Shown: positions 40,589-50,304, counted from the first letter of the stretch. The stretch: 64,000 bases of DNA from Tichowtungia aerotolerans (GCF_009905215.1 NZ_CP047593.1:1492900-1556899); one strand, 5' to 3'. Program-made: numbers and translations. The notes: generated from the letters alone by a model not told the origin.

Positions 40589-41998
40589 ATGAAACACCGT
40601 TTATCCGCTTTGTTTTCGCTGCTGTGTGTCGCTTCTGTCGGGGCGGCGGTTCGGACGGAACACCCGAATGTGGTTTTCTTTCTGGTCGACGACATGGGCT
40701 GGCGGGATTCAACCTGTTACGGCTCGGAGTTGTATGAGACGCCGAACCTGGACCGTTTGGCGAGCGAAGGTGTGCGGTTTACGCAGGCGTATTCTTCGCA
40801 CCCGCGCTGTGTGCCGGCCCGCTATTCATTTATGACTGGAAAGTTTCCGGCGCGCGACGGAATTCCCGGCGCGTCTTATAATATGGACGCCGGAGAGTTC
40901 ACACTGGCTGAGGCGATGAAGGCGGGCGGTTACGCCACGTTTTTTGCCGGCAAGTGGCATTTGCAGGATACCGACGATCAGGCTCCGGAGAATCAGGGCT
41001 TTGACATCAACATCGCCGGCGGACATGCCGGTGCACCGGGGTCCTACTTTTTTCCGTATACCAAGGCGAAAAACAAAAATCATAAAACAGAAGCTCCCAT
41101 TCGCGGACTCGAGGACGGGGTCGAAGGGGAATATCTGACCGACCGCCTGACGGATGAAACCATAGAGTTTATTGAGGCCAACACGGATCATCCGTTTCTG
41201 GTTTATCTGTCGCACTATGCCGTGCATACGCCGCTGGAAGCCAAGCCGGAGCTGGTTGCGTATTATGAAAACAAGCTGAAGAAACTGGATTTCGATGGGC
41301 CGGAGTACATTGAAAAGGACGGCACCACCAAGATGCGGCAGGACAATGCGGTATATGCTGCGATGGTGCACAGCATGGACGAAAGTCTCGGCCGGGTGAT
41401 GGAGTCGCTCGATAAGCTCGGTCTTGCGGACGAAACGGTGATTGTTTTTACATCCGATCACGGCGGGCTTTCAAACCGCGGGGTCAACAGTCAGCGACCG
41501 TTGGCGACGAGCAACCTGCCGCTGCGTGCCGGGAAGGGGCATCTGTATGAAGGCGGCATTCGCGTTCCAATGGTTGTAAAATGGCCGGGCGTTACGAAGG
41601 CCGGTGCCGAGACTACCCGCATTGTTACGGGATCGGATCATTATCCTTCTGTTCTGGAAATGGCCGGACTACCGCTGCGTCCGCAGCAGCATCTTGACGG
41701 CATCAGCTATACGGATACGCTGGAAGGCAAAGACGCCGCTCGTTCCGGTCCGGTTTTCTGGCATTCGCCGATGGGGCGACCCAACCAGACCGGCGACACA
41801 AACAGCAGTGTGATTCGCGATGGCGACTGGAAGCTGTTCGAGTTTTTCGATGAAGGGCGTGTGGAGCTCTATAACATTGCTGCTGATCCGTATGAGACCA
41901 CGAACCTCGCAACCCAGAGACCGGATATTTCAAAACCGCTCCTGGAACAGTTGCATCAGTGGAAACAGGACGTATCCGCTTTTATTCAACACAAATAG
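40589..41998 (+). CDS. Secreted sulfatase with CVPAR active-site motif
   Basis: The 469-residue protein has a signal peptide (MKHRLSALFSLLCVASVGAA). Metal-binding D34/D35 lie in LVDDMGWRDS; the formylglycine cysteine is C74 in CVPARYSFMTGKFPAR, with Ala where most sulfatases here have Ser. FAGKWHL and FTSDHGGLSNRG follow. It is of the N-acetylgalactosamine/choline-type sulfatase branch rather than the iduronate-like branch. AAGGA precedes the ATG. It diverges from the XylR-type regulator gene. Confidence 0.9.
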   Translation: MKHRLSALFSLLCVASVGAAVRTEHPNVVFFLVDDMGWRDSTCYGSELYETPNLDRLASEGVRFTQAYSSHPRCVPARYSFMTGKFPARDGIPGASYNMDAGEFTLAEAMKAGGYATFFAGKWHLQDTDDQAPENQGFDINIAGGHAGAPGSYFFPYTKAKNKNHKTEAPIRGLEDGVEGEYLTDRLTDETIEFIEANTDHPFLVYLSHYAVHTPLEAKPELVAYYENKLKKLDFDGPEYIEKDGTTKMRQDNAVYAAMVHSMDESLGRVMESLDKLGLADETVIVFTSDHGGLSNRGVNSQRPLATSNLPLRAGKGHLYEGGIRVPMVVKWPGVTKAGAETTRIVTGSDHYPSVLEMAGLPLRPQQHLDGISYTDTLEGKDAARSGPVFWHSPMGRPNQTGDTNSSVIRDGDWKLFEFFDEGRVELYNIAADPYETTNLATQRPDISKPLLEQLHQWKQDVSAFIQHK

Positions 41999-42017
41999 CG
42001 TCGGTTGATCGGCTGAC

Positions 42018-42045
42018 AAAGAAGGCTGATTAGGGCCTCTTTTTT
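42018..42045 (+). terminator. Probable terminator of the CVPAR sulfatase gene
   Basis: AAAGAAGGC pairs with GCCTCTTT with one bulged base, followed by more T. Confidence 0.6.
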
Positions 42046-42127
42046 CATTCCTTTCGCTCCTGCCGTTAAGTGCTTAAAATAAGGATGGGATTCTGAATTG
42101 CGCACTAAACAAATTCCGGGTTTGTTT

Positions 42128-42238
42128 ATGCAGAAAAGCCACATGCTTCTGCTGCGTCTGTCGATTCTCGGCGTTTTCTTTGTGCTGATGCATTATCCGC
42201 AGTCCAGCTCGGCCGGCGAGATGAATCCAGTATTATAA
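42128..42238 (+). pseudogene. Short signal-peptide-like reading frame, possible gene remnant
   Basis: The 36-residue frame MQKSHMLLLRLSILGVFF to SSSAGEMNPVL looks like an export signal with no mature protein behind it. It may be the start of a lost secreted-protein gene or a small membrane peptide. No clear ribosome binding site was seen. Confidence 0.35.
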
Positions 42239-42285
42239 CCGGAAAGGGATTTTAGAATAAAAGACTCTGTATATGAGCGTGTTGC

Positions 42286-42313
42286 TTGACATTTGGTATA
42301 CCAGTGTTATTTT
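42286..42313 (+). promoter_or_regulatory. Promoter with TGGTATACCA operator (42294-42303)
   Basis: TTGACA at 42286-42291 and an AT-rich -10 region near 42308 bracket a perfect palindrome, TGGTATACCA. A repressor bound here would block the core promoter. The form TGGTATACCA is typical of GntR/FCD regulators such as UxuR. Confidence 0.65.
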
Positions 42314-42340
42314 TATTGTTTTTTAGAGGGAATGGGGGAC

Positions 42341-45160
42341 ATGGTGATAAAGCGATGTTTGAATTTAATCGGCTTTTTAGCTGTTGGCGGCGTGATTTTT
42401 GCTGCGGGAGAATCCCCGTATCGCACGTTGCCGATGCTTCAGTCCACACCCGAAACAGAGAGGCCGCTTTCGCTTGGGTTTACGACCCATGCTTTGCTTC
42501 CATGGTTTGGAACGAATGAGCCGCCGGCGCTGCTGGTGATGGGGCATGGCGGTTATTTTGAACATCGGAATCTTATATATCGCGCGGAGTCCAAAGACGG
42601 AGGGAGAGAAATGTTTTCTTTGCCGGCGGACTATCCGGTTTATGACAGCGGTCAGCCGCTGACTGAACTGGAGCCCGGGCGGAGCATTCCTGTTTTGAGA
42701 TCCGACGGGTTGTTTGATGTGATACAGCCTCAAAAATGGATCTATCATGTAAATTCGGGAGTTGTCGGGGCTCCGAAGTTTGAACTGTCTTATGAGCTCG
42801 AATTTAAAGACGTACCGAAAAAAGGGGATGTCTGGGTTGAAGATGTGACGGGTGATGGGGTGCCGGATGTTCTTATTGGCGGAATGACTCATCCGGGCGA
42901 GAAGTTCAAGATGTATCCCGATCATCCCAAGGAGAAGGGGCCTTGGGGCGGAGTGCCGCATCCTAATATGGGGACTTTGCCGGATACGGATATTCAGAAC
43001 TTTCGGGGATACGACATTGCGGGTAATTGGATGGGTTATCCGGTTCGTAAATATCTTTGGTGGGCAAAAGGAATGCGTGAAGAAAGCGGGAAGCTTTCAT
43101 TCGGAAAGTGCCGCAACGTGCTTTTGGGAAGCGCCGATTATCCGGTTCAGTGGCAGTGCTATGATGACAGCATGGCTCCGGTGGTAATGGATCTGGAAGG
43201 CAGTCCGCATATTCTTCTGTTTTCTGATAATAATCAGGCCTATGCGCTGCAGGTGCGCGGAGAGGACGGTGTGGAGCTTCGGGTTGGCAAGCCGCGGCCG
43301 TTGCTTAAAGACGGTGCTCCTATGTTGTCTGTAAATCGGCCAAAGGTGATCGGCAAGGGGGATCTGAACCTGGATGGTCGGATGGATTTGGTGATTGGAT
43401 CGGGTGCCAACGGGCGTTGTACTGTTTTGAGCGGATCCGCTCCGGGGAATTTTGAAGATCTCGGGAATATTTTCTGCAAAGGCGGTCCTTTGGCCGGGGA
43501 TACGCTGGCTTTGCCGGTGCGTGTTGACTGGACCGGAGACGGATATAAGGATGTGATTATCGGTGGAGGCTCGGGCGAGCTTTCGCTCTGGGCCGGAACC
43601 GCAGATCCGTTTGTTTACGATGGATGCAGGTTCTTTAAGACGCCGGCTGGATTTGTCCGGCATAGGCCAGTGGACGGCAATTTACAGGGCAATAATGAGA
43701 TCGCCTGGAGTTACATTCAGCCGGAAGTGTTTGATTGGGACGGCGACGGAAATCTGGACCTCATTACTAATGACAATGAAGCCAAGCTGTTTTTCTATCG
43801 TGGAACCGGTTCCAGTGTAATGCTCGAAGAGCGGAAGCGGTTTCTGATGGGCGGCAAGCCGCTGCCTCTCGCCTGGCGCAGTCGTCCGGCGGTGATTGAC
43901 GGAAAATATGGTGTGGCGGGGGATGCCCGGCCCTGTCTGCTGTTTATGAAATGGGACAATACCTATGCTGTCGCTGTGCCGGATGCCCGGGGAAGTTTGA
44001 ATATGGAGCGGGTGGTAGACCTGCGGGATGAGGACGGCCTGCCGATCCGTACCAGCGGGCCGGCCGGTCTTTCCGGCCGTACGAAGTTGTCTGTTGCCGA
44101 CTGGGATGGGGACGGTGTGTGGGATATTGTAATCGGATCCCAGCAAGCACTGCAGCGTTATTTTCGTCAGCCGGAGCGTGAATCGCCAACGGCTGCACCA
44201 TTCTGGCTGCGGAATGTCGGTTCAAATGAAAAGCCGGTTTTCCAGCTTCCGCGTATGATTACATTTAAGGATGGTTCTCCGATTCATCTGAATAAGCACA
44301 ATTTTAACATTTGGCCGACCGATTTGAATGAAGATGGCTTGCTGGATATTATTTTTGGAGATGATGAGGGTTTTATATTTTACCTCGATCGAGATCCGTT
44401 GGCTTGGAATGAGAGTATCGAGGCTGATCGTCAAATGAAGAAAATGGCGGCAGGCACCGGCATTTCAGCAGTGCCGTATGTATCGGGAGAAAAGGTTTTT
44501 GTTGAAAACTGGGATTATCCGGATCAGTCGATGTCGGCACCGATGAAAAAAGGTGATGGGTGGGCGAATGGCTGGAAGAGTCGTGGTTCGGCAAACAGGG
44601 TGCGCACATTTTCAATGAATCCTTTAGGGGTGTTTTCATTGGCCTCCACCGGAGGCTATGCCGCACTGAGCGGGGAAGGAACGGGAACTTCTGTGATCGA
44701 GCGGTTTTTGGCTAACCCGATTGATTTTAATCCGGAAAAAGAAACTGTGTTTACATTTTCACTGGTTTATTTCCGTGAAGATAATTTAGATAATGCAGGA
44801 ACCGAAGTGCTGGGGCTTTTCGGTTTGAACACTGTTGATGGGAAGACACTTTGCGGTGTTGAGATCAGCTCTAATGAGGCGTTGGCGTTGACGCTGGGCG
44901 GGAAAATGGTGTCTACTGAAGACTGTAAAGTAAGTTTTAACGGCGGCTATGTGGTGCAGGGAAAACTGGTTGTTCGGCCTGAGGGGGACAACGATGAGCT
45001 GTTCGTTCGGTTGAGTTCGGATATCCCCTCCGGGGACCCTTTGCAGTGGGATTTGAAACTGGAGATGGATGTCGATGGTGTGGCATCTGTGTTTCAACAG
45101 CGAATTATGAAGTATGCAGGCTGGCTATATGTTGATAATTTGCAGATGCATGCAAAGTAG
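42341..45160 (+). CDS. Secreted FG-GAP/VCBS beta-propeller protein with DNFDY-type C-terminal module
   Basis: About 939 residues starting MVIKRCLNLIGFLAVGGVIFAA (signal peptide). Six or more FG-GAP-like blades with calcium loops are visible (DVTGDGVPDVLIGG, DLNLDGRMDLVIGSG, DWTGDGYKDVIIGG, DWDGDGNLDLITND, DWDGDGVWDIVIGS, DLNEDGLLDIIFGDD), which suggests a seven-bladed propeller at about 130-710. Residues about 720-939 are a diverged copy of the jelly-roll-like module of the next secreted proteins (VENWDYPDQSMS, GWANGWKSRG). It may be a carbohydrate-binding protein or lyase; no catalytic residues were assigned. ATGs at 42332 and 42341 are both possible. It is the first gene of the GntR locus. 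Confidence 0.75.
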   Translation: MVIKRCLNLIGFLAVGGVIFAAGESPYRTLPMLQSTPETERPLSLGFTTHALLPWFGTNEPPALLVMGHGGYFEHRNLIYRAESKDGGREMFSLPADYPVYDSGQPLTELEPGRSIPVLRSDGLFDVIQPQKWIYHVNSGVVGAPKFELSYELEFKDVPKKGDVWVEDVTGDGVPDVLIGGMTHPGEKFKMYPDHPKEKGPWGGVPHPNMGTLPDTDIQNFRGYDIAGNWMGYPVRKYLWWAKGMREESGKLSFGKCRNVLLGSADYPVQWQCYDDSMAPVVMDLEGSPHILLFSDNNQAYALQVRGEDGVELRVGKPRPLLKDGAPMLSVNRPKVIGKGDLNLDGRMDLVIGSGANGRCTVLSGSAPGNFEDLGNIFCKGGPLAGDTLALPVRVDWTGDGYKDVIIGGGSGELSLWAGTADPFVYDGCRFFKTPAGFVRHRPVDGNLQGNNEIAWSYIQPEVFDWDGDGNLDLITNDNEAKLFFYRGTGSSVMLEERKRFLMGGKPLPLAWRSRPAVIDGKYGVAGDARPCLLFMKWDNTYAVAVPDARGSLNMERVVDLRDEDGLPIRTSGPAGLSGRTKLSVADWDGDGVWDIVIGSQQALQRYFRQPERESPTAAPFWLRNVGSNEKPVFQLPRMITFKDGSPIHLNKHNFNIWPTDLNEDGLLDIIFGDDEGFIFYLDRDPLAWNESIEADRQMKKMAAGTGISAVPYVSGEKVFVENWDYPDQSMSAPMKKGDGWANGWKSRGSANRVRTFSMNPLGVFSLASTGGYAALSGEGTGTSVIERFLANPIDFNPEKETVFTFSLVYFREDNLDNAGTEVLGLFGLNTVDGKTLCGVEISSNEALALTLGGKMVSTEDCKVSFNGGYVVQGKLVVRPEGDNDELFVRLSSDIPSGDPLQWDLKLEMDVDGVASVFQQRIMKYAGWLYVDNLQMHAK

Positions 45161-45202
45161 TTCTAAAAATGCAGGCGTAAGGATTTAATTGAGGAGACAG
45201 CG

Positions 45203-45952
45203 ATGGCCGGAGCGATGAAAAAGGAAGCGTATCAGTTTATTCTTCAGAAAATGGTGCGCGGTGAACTTTTGCCGGGAATGCAGATATCGGAGCTTTCGAT
45301 TGCTGCTGAACTGGGTGTCAGTCGCAGTCCAGTGCGTGATGCATTGAGTCAGATGGTTTCAGAAGGCATGGTTGAACGGGTTCCCAGGTATGGAACGGTA
45401 ATCAAGCAGTATTCTGCTCAGGAATTGGCAAATCTGTATGACTTACGCGTGGCACTGGAAAGTTATGCGGCAGCTCAGGCCGCCCAGAAGATTACTCCGG
45501 AGATGCTGGAAAGGCTGGAGGAAGCCTGCGAGCGCATTAATGCCATTGCTCAGGAACTGAAAAAAAGCGGCAATGGGCAAATCACCCCAGAGATGCTGAG
45601 TGAGATGTTCAAACAGGACATGAACTTTCATCTGATCATTTTGCGGGCAACCGGGAACCAGCTGCTGCTCAAGAGTGCTTATGAATCCAGACTGATGACC
45701 CGGATTTTCGGAACATCCAGAATTGAAAGCTTTGATTTGGAGCATGTGGCTGGAGTTTATCGGTTCCATTGCGAGGTTTTGAAGGCGATTAAGCAAGGGG
45801 ATGCTGAAATGGCACGGGTGACGATGGCCCGCCACATTTCTTCCGGTAAGGAAGGAGCGCTGAAATTTGTTGCTGAGCATCAGCTTCATCAGGAGCGTGA
45901 GGCGTTCGACGATATTGCTGAAACCATTATCAGCAGTGCGGGAGAGATTTAA
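45203..45952 (+). CDS. GntR-family regulator, FCD subfamily
   Basis: The 249-residue protein has an N-terminal winged helix (LLPGMQISELSIAAELGVSRSPVRDALSQMVSEGMVERVPRYGTVI) and a C-terminal all-helical FCD ligand domain with metal-type residues in FKQDMNFHLIIL and YRFHCEVLKAI. FCD regulators usually repress sugar-acid, sialic-acid or amino-acid catabolic genes until the ligand binds. GAGGAG precedes the ATG. Four TGGTATACCA-like sites lie at promoters on both sides of this gene, which makes it the likely local repressor. Confidence 0.92.
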   Translation: MAGAMKKEAYQFILQKMVRGELLPGMQISELSIAAELGVSRSPVRDALSQMVSEGMVERVPRYGTVIKQYSAQELANLYDLRVALESYAAAQAAQKITPEMLERLEEACERINAIAQELKKSGNGQITPEMLSEMFKQDMNFHLIILRATGNQLLLKSAYESRLMTRIFGTSRIESFDLEHVAGVYRFHCEVLKAIKQGDAEMARVTMARHISSGKEGALKFVAEHQLHQEREAFDDIAETIISSAGEI

Positions 45953-46105
45953 CTGCCAGATCACCTGATGTGTGTAAAGAACAGCAAAATGTGGATGTGT
46001 TAGTAGGTGGGCATGATCAGTCTCGGCTGGGAGCATGATCTGCGCGGACTGGACGTTTACTAATTTAGTTAAGTAAAACAGATTACGATATGAAATCATG
46101 CAGAC

Positions 46106-46115
46106 TGGTATTCCA
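46106..46115 (+). promoter_or_regulatory. TGGTATTCCA operator upstream of the SGNH modular protein
   Basis: A one-base variant of TGGTATACCA lies 27 bp before the start codon at 46142. Confidence 0.5.
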
Positions 46116-46141
46116 GCGGTATTTTAAAGGAGTGGGGACAA

Positions 46142-48298
46142 ATGATAACTCGGATGGGTACTAAAGTCTGTGCGGTGGCGCTGTTGATCCTGTCTTCAGC
46201 GTCGGTTGTGCGGGGAGTATTAATTGCTTCTGATAATTTCGATTATATGTTGGGAACAGTCATTGCTTCCGGGGGCACATTGGGAAATGCGGGGGAAAGC
46301 GGATTTCTTAATGAATGGAAGTTTTCAGCTCATAGCGGTGAAGTGGTTGAAAATCTGAATTTTCCCGGGGTGGAGTCATCAGGAAATGCACTCAAAATTA
46401 TTCGCAATAATTCGGGGTCCTTGTTCCGCGGCATGAGGGCTCCTCTTACGGGGGCATACTATGTGGGCATGATCTTTGTTCGTAATGATATTGATAACGG
46501 CGGCGGTGAGAACTGGCGCTTAGAGCTTAGGCATTCGGCCGGGTATGCCGGAATTGAAGCGTCCAGTGTCAAGTACCAGATTGGTTCTTCGAGTACGGAA
46601 CTGGCCGAGGTCAAGGCGGCCGGTGCAACGGCTTCCAGCTATGGGACAAAAGCGTATGGAATCGGAAGCCCTGTTTATGTGTTGGCCAAAGTAGAGATGT
46701 CAGATTCAGGGCCCGATACTGTTTCGATGAAGTGGTATGATGTCTTTGACGAATTTCCAGCGAAGGAGAGTGGTATTGTGTGGGATGCGGTCAGCTCCGG
46801 TGAGTTTGCTCCCGGTGCCGGATGGAAACTGATTCTTCCATCGCACATCGATGAGATGATCATTGACGAGTTCAGGGTTGGAACAGAATTCGCTGATGTA
46901 ATTTCCGGAGGGAAGCCGGGAGAGTCGTCAAGTGATCTTTCAGAGCAGCAGGTAGACAGCGGTCGGTGTTTGATTGCCGCAGCGGAAGCCGGACGTTGGT
47001 TGAAAGGCGATGCGCCGCAGTTTGAAGCCGGGCAGCGGGTTTGTTTTCTGGGTGACAGCATTACTCATTACGGGCACTGGTGGACTTATGTCTGGAGTTA
47101 TTATATTTCACGGTTTCCTGAGTGCCCGCTCGTGTTTGTAAATGCCGGGATTGCCGGCGATACGGCGGGAGATGGATTGAAACGCTGGCCGGCGGTACTG
47201 CAGGCGGCCCGTCCCAATCTGGTTTGTGTAATGTTCGGAATGAACGATATGGATCGGTCTGCATATCGAGGAGAGGGGGCTCCGGGAGTGCAGGAAAAAT
47301 CTCTGCATCAATACGAAGCTTCAATGGACAGCCTGCTTGCGTGCATTAAAGGACAGGGACTTCCGACAATTGCTGTGACATCTTCTCCGTATGACGGACG
47401 GATGCGGGCTCCCGGAGTATCCAACGGGATTGAGAGAGGCAACGAAGGGTTGGCCCGTGCTGTTACGATTGTTGAGAGAGCGGCCGATCGGTATGGTGCT
47501 TCCGTGATTGATCTTCATACACCGATGACGGCAATTCAGGATGCACTTCAAAAAAAGGATCCTGCGCGAACGATTATTGGCCGGGATCGGGTTCACCCTG
47601 AATCCGAAGGATCGTGGATTATGGCGTGGAATTTTTTGGCCGCACAGCATGTTCCCGCAGAGGTGGCCGCATTTGTGCTGGATTATAAAGCCGGAAAAAT
47701 TAAGGAGACGGTCAATTGTCAGAGTTCAGCGGTAAAAGTTGATCACGATGGAATCATTATCAGTTACAAGCCGGAAGTTTTGCCGCTTCCGGTGTTCGAT
47801 GGATACAGGGCCGCTGATACAGTGGTTCCCTTAACTGATACATTAAACCGCGAAGTCATACAGGTGCAGAACCTGCCCGTTGGGAATTACCGATTGATAT
47901 TGAATGGGAAAGAGGTCGGAACGTGTTCCGACAAGGTTTTGCATGAAGGGTTAAATATCAGCACTTTGCCGTCCAATCCGAATCAAAAGATTGCTTCGGA
48001 GATGATGAAGCTGCTGATGGAATATGTTGCTCTCTGCCGGGCTAAGCAGGAGATCACGTATATGAACCTGCAGCGATTAATTCCGGTAGGAATGGATGTC
48101 GACGATGTTTCGGCGGCCAGAGATTATTTCACGAATGTCTATAAACCTCATCATGGGGGCGACCGTAAGCGGGTTGAGGCCTATTTGAAGTGGCGCGGAA
48201 GGGAAGAGCAACTGCAAAGGGAGGCAGACAGTATGCTTGCATCTGTTTATGCAAGTGCGCGCCCTGTCCCTGTTGAGATTATAATTTGTGCGGAATAG
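46142..48298 (+). CDS. Secreted SGNH hydrolase with N-terminal DNFDY module
   Basis: The 718-residue protein has a signal peptide to about residue 25. Residues 26-252 are the shared beta-module (ASDNFDYMLGTVIASGGTLG, NEWKFSAHSGEVV, RGMRAPLTGAYYVGMIF, MIIDEFRVGTE). The SGNH hydrolase domain (about 295-490) has the nucleophile S306 in FLGDSITHYG, an FGMNDMD oxyanion block, and D482/H485 in RDRVHPES. The last 220 residues include a helical region (MMKLLMEYVALCRAKQEITYMN). It may be a sialate or sugar O-acetyl esterase or a related lipase; the substrate is unknown. AAGGAG precedes the ATG. Confidence 0.82.
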   Translation: MITRMGTKVCAVALLILSSASVVRGVLIASDNFDYMLGTVIASGGTLGNAGESGFLNEWKFSAHSGEVVENLNFPGVESSGNALKIIRNNSGSLFRGMRAPLTGAYYVGMIFVRNDIDNGGGENWRLELRHSAGYAGIEASSVKYQIGSSSTELAEVKAAGATASSYGTKAYGIGSPVYVLAKVEMSDSGPDTVSMKWYDVFDEFPAKESGIVWDAVSSGEFAPGAGWKLILPSHIDEMIIDEFRVGTEFADVISGGKPGESSSDLSEQQVDSGRCLIAAAEAGRWLKGDAPQFEAGQRVCFLGDSITHYGHWWTYVWSYYISRFPECPLVFVNAGIAGDTAGDGLKRWPAVLQAARPNLVCVMFGMNDMDRSAYRGEGAPGVQEKSLHQYEASMDSLLACIKGQGLPTIAVTSSPYDGRMRAPGVSNGIERGNEGLARAVTIVERAADRYGASVIDLHTPMTAIQDALQKKDPARTIIGRDRVHPESEGSWIMAWNFLAAQHVPAEVAAFVLDYKAGKIKETVNCQSSAVKVDHDGIIISYKPEVLPLPVFDGYRAADTVVPLTDTLNREVIQVQNLPVGNYRLILNGKEVGTCSDKVLHEGLNISTLPSNPNQKIASEMMKLLMEYVALCRAKQEITYMNLQRLIPVGMDVDDVSAARDYFTNVYKPHHGGDRKRVEAYLKWRGREEQLQREADSMLASVYASARPVPVEIIICAE

Positions 48299-48308
48299 AT
48301 CTTTTTAA

Positions 48309-48356
48309 TTGACGGATTACGCGCCGGATGAGATAAATAACACCTCTGGTATACTA
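48309..48356 (+). promoter_or_regulatory. Promoter with TGGTATACTA operator (48347-48356)
   Basis: TTGACG (48309-48314) and GATAAA (48332-48337) with a 17-bp spacer make a good promoter. The operator lies just past the -10 box, near the expected start of transcription. Confidence 0.6.
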
Positions 48357-48395
48357 CGTGAATTCTAGTGAAGCATTGCAGAAGGGAGAGAAGAG

Positions 48396-50267
48396 ATGAG
48401 AAGTTGGTCGAGTATTAAAGCATGTGTAACAGTGGCTTGTGTCCTGTTTTTGGTATCGTCGGCGATGGGGACATTGGTTGCCTGGGATAATTTTGATTAT
48501 CCTCTGGGGACAACAGTTGCTGCCGGCGGGACATTAGGCGCTGAAAGCACGAATGGGTTCAACAATGCATGGAAATTTACAACACATTCCGGAGAAGTCG
48601 TTGATAATCTGGAGTTTCCGGGTGTGGCATCGTCCGGAAATGCGCTCAAAGTGACTCGTAACACTGGCGGCTCCCTCTTTCGCGGCATGAGTTCTTCTCC
48701 GGCCGGCACATACTATGTGAGTATGATTTTTTTCCGGAATGATACGAACGACGGCGGGGGTGAAAACTGGCGTTTAGAGCTTCGGCATTCAGCCTCATAC
48801 TCTGGAATCGAAACATCCAGTATTAAATATCAAATCGGTTCTTCGAGTACAGAGCTGGCTGAAGCCAAGGCTGCCGGGGCGTCGGCTTCCAGCTACGGAA
48901 CCAAAGCGTATGCTGTTGGGAGCCCTGTTTTTGTGCTGGCCAAAGTGGAGATATCAGATTCGGGATCCGATACCGTTTCGATGAAATGGTATAATTCGCT
49001 GGATCTCGTTCCAACATCGGATAGCGGGATCGAGTGGGATGCCGTCAGTGTCGGTGAGTTTGTCGCCGGTGCAGGGTGGAAGTTAATCCTTCCCTTATAC
49101 ATTGGCGAGATGATCATCGATGAATTCCGGGTGGGCACAGAGCTGGTCGATGTTGTGCCGGCCGGCGGGCCTTCGCTGCTTGTTTACGATAATTTCGATT
49201 ATACTTTGGGAACAACCATTGCCACGAACGGGACCATGGGGACGACAGCTAACGGGTTTGCCAACGGCTGGCTGTTTGACGGTTATTCTGCCGAGGTGGT
49301 CTCCAACTTGAATTTTTCCGGGGTGGAATCCTCCGGGAATGCGCTCAAGCTTATTTATGAGGAACCGGGACATTTGTTTCGGGGTATGCTCAGCCCTCTG
49401 TCGGCCGGTACATACTATATGAGTACGATTTTTTTCCGGGATGATGTAAATGATGGCGGTGGAGAAAACTGGCGGTGGGAGGTTCGGCATTCCAGCAGCC
49501 ATTCATCCGGGCCGGCTTCGTCCGTCAAGGTGTCGCTGGGCAGTACCAGTGGTGAACAGGTGGATTTGCAGGTTGCCGGTGATGCCGCTCAGGTCGGGGC
49601 TGCAACTTACAATATCGGGGCGCCGGTTCTCATGCTGGCCAAGATTACCATTGATGAGTCCGGCGCGGAAATTGCATCAATGAAGTGGTATAATATCGGG
49701 GATACGCTTCCAACCGAAGACAGCGGCATTGTGTGGGATGCGACCAGCACAGGGGAGTTCTCCGGAGGCAGTGGCTGGCTGTTTGCGCTGGGGCAGTATA
49801 ATCAGGAGTTCACTATCGATGAATTTCGGCTGGGGCGGACCGTTTCCTCTGTTGTGCCGGCGGGCCCGGTTTTTTCCGGATACGAACTCTGGTCGGCAAT
49901 CCATGTTTTGCAGGAAGGTCCGTTCGGCGATGATGATGCGGATGGTCTGAGCAACCTTTATGAGTACGGTCTTGGCGGCGATCCGACCAACTCGGCCGAT
50001 CAGGGCGTCTCTCCGGAAGTCGGCGTTATTGCAGACAACGGGACCAATTGGTTCAGCTATGTCCATCCCGCCCTGGCGCATTCAAACAGCGGAGTCAGTT
50101 ACTCCCTTGAGTTGACGGATGATCTGATTGCCGGCTCCTGGACCAATATCGGATATGCCATTGCCGGTACGAATGTCACCGGTGGTGCGCTCAACTATGT
50201 GTCGAATCGGGTCTCGACGCTCGATGCTGATCAGCAGTTTATCCGGCTGATTGTTGAACAGCAGTAA
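48396..50267 (+). CDS. Secreted protein with two DNFDY modules and the shared C-terminal module
   Basis: The 623-residue protein has a signal peptide (to VSSAMG), two copies of the beta-module in tandem (about 28-255 and 262-490) and the shared C-terminal module from 492 (DDDADGLSNLYEYGLGGDP, then WFSYVHPALAHSNSGVSYSLELTDDL and QFIRLIVEQQ). The first copy is very similar to the module of the gene before it; the second is closer to the module of the next gene. There is no catalytic motif. It is probably a surface carbohydrate-binding protein. GGGAGAGAAG precedes the ATG. Confidence 0.78.
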   Translation: MRSWSSIKACVTVACVLFLVSSAMGTLVAWDNFDYPLGTTVAAGGTLGAESTNGFNNAWKFTTHSGEVVDNLEFPGVASSGNALKVTRNTGGSLFRGMSSSPAGTYYVSMIFFRNDTNDGGGENWRLELRHSASYSGIETSSIKYQIGSSSTELAEAKAAGASASSYGTKAYAVGSPVFVLAKVEISDSGSDTVSMKWYNSLDLVPTSDSGIEWDAVSVGEFVAGAGWKLILPLYIGEMIIDEFRVGTELVDVVPAGGPSLLVYDNFDYTLGTTIATNGTMGTTANGFANGWLFDGYSAEVVSNLNFSGVESSGNALKLIYEEPGHLFRGMLSPLSAGTYYMSTIFFRDDVNDGGGENWRWEVRHSSSHSSGPASSVKVSLGSTSGEQVDLQVAGDAAQVGAATYNIGAPVLMLAKITIDESGAEIASMKWYNIGDTLPTEDSGIVWDATSTGEFSGGSGWLFALGQYNQEFTIDEFRLGRTVSSVVPAGPVFSGYELWSAIHVLQEGPFGDDDADGLSNLYEYGLGGDPTNSADQGVSPEVGVIADNGTNWFSYVHPALAHSNSGVSYSLELTDDLIAGSWTNIGYAIAGTNVTGGALNYVSNRVSTLDADQQFIRLIVEQQ

Positions 50268-50304
50268 GTTGATCGCGAATGCGAATGTTATAATAAACTG
50301 TTAG

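Larger units (their letters stand above)
41999..42340. other. Intergenic region: terminator, small reading frame, promoter with operator
   Basis: A terminator lies at 42018-42045, a 36-residue reading frame at 42128-42238 and the promoter/operator of the propeller gene at 42286-42313. Nothing else was recognised. Confidence 0.7.

Noticed and set aside
41041-41065. CGTATACCAA as a fifth GntR operator
   Set aside because: It lies inside the sulfatase coding sequence (encoding PYTK), away from any promoter, and matches only partly.
41565-41579. TTCCAATGGTTGTAA as a copy of the dispersed palindrome
   Set aside because: It encodes the conserved sulfatase segment RVPMVVKW, so the near match is explained by protein conservation. 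The near match at 42498-42512 was not counted for the same reason.
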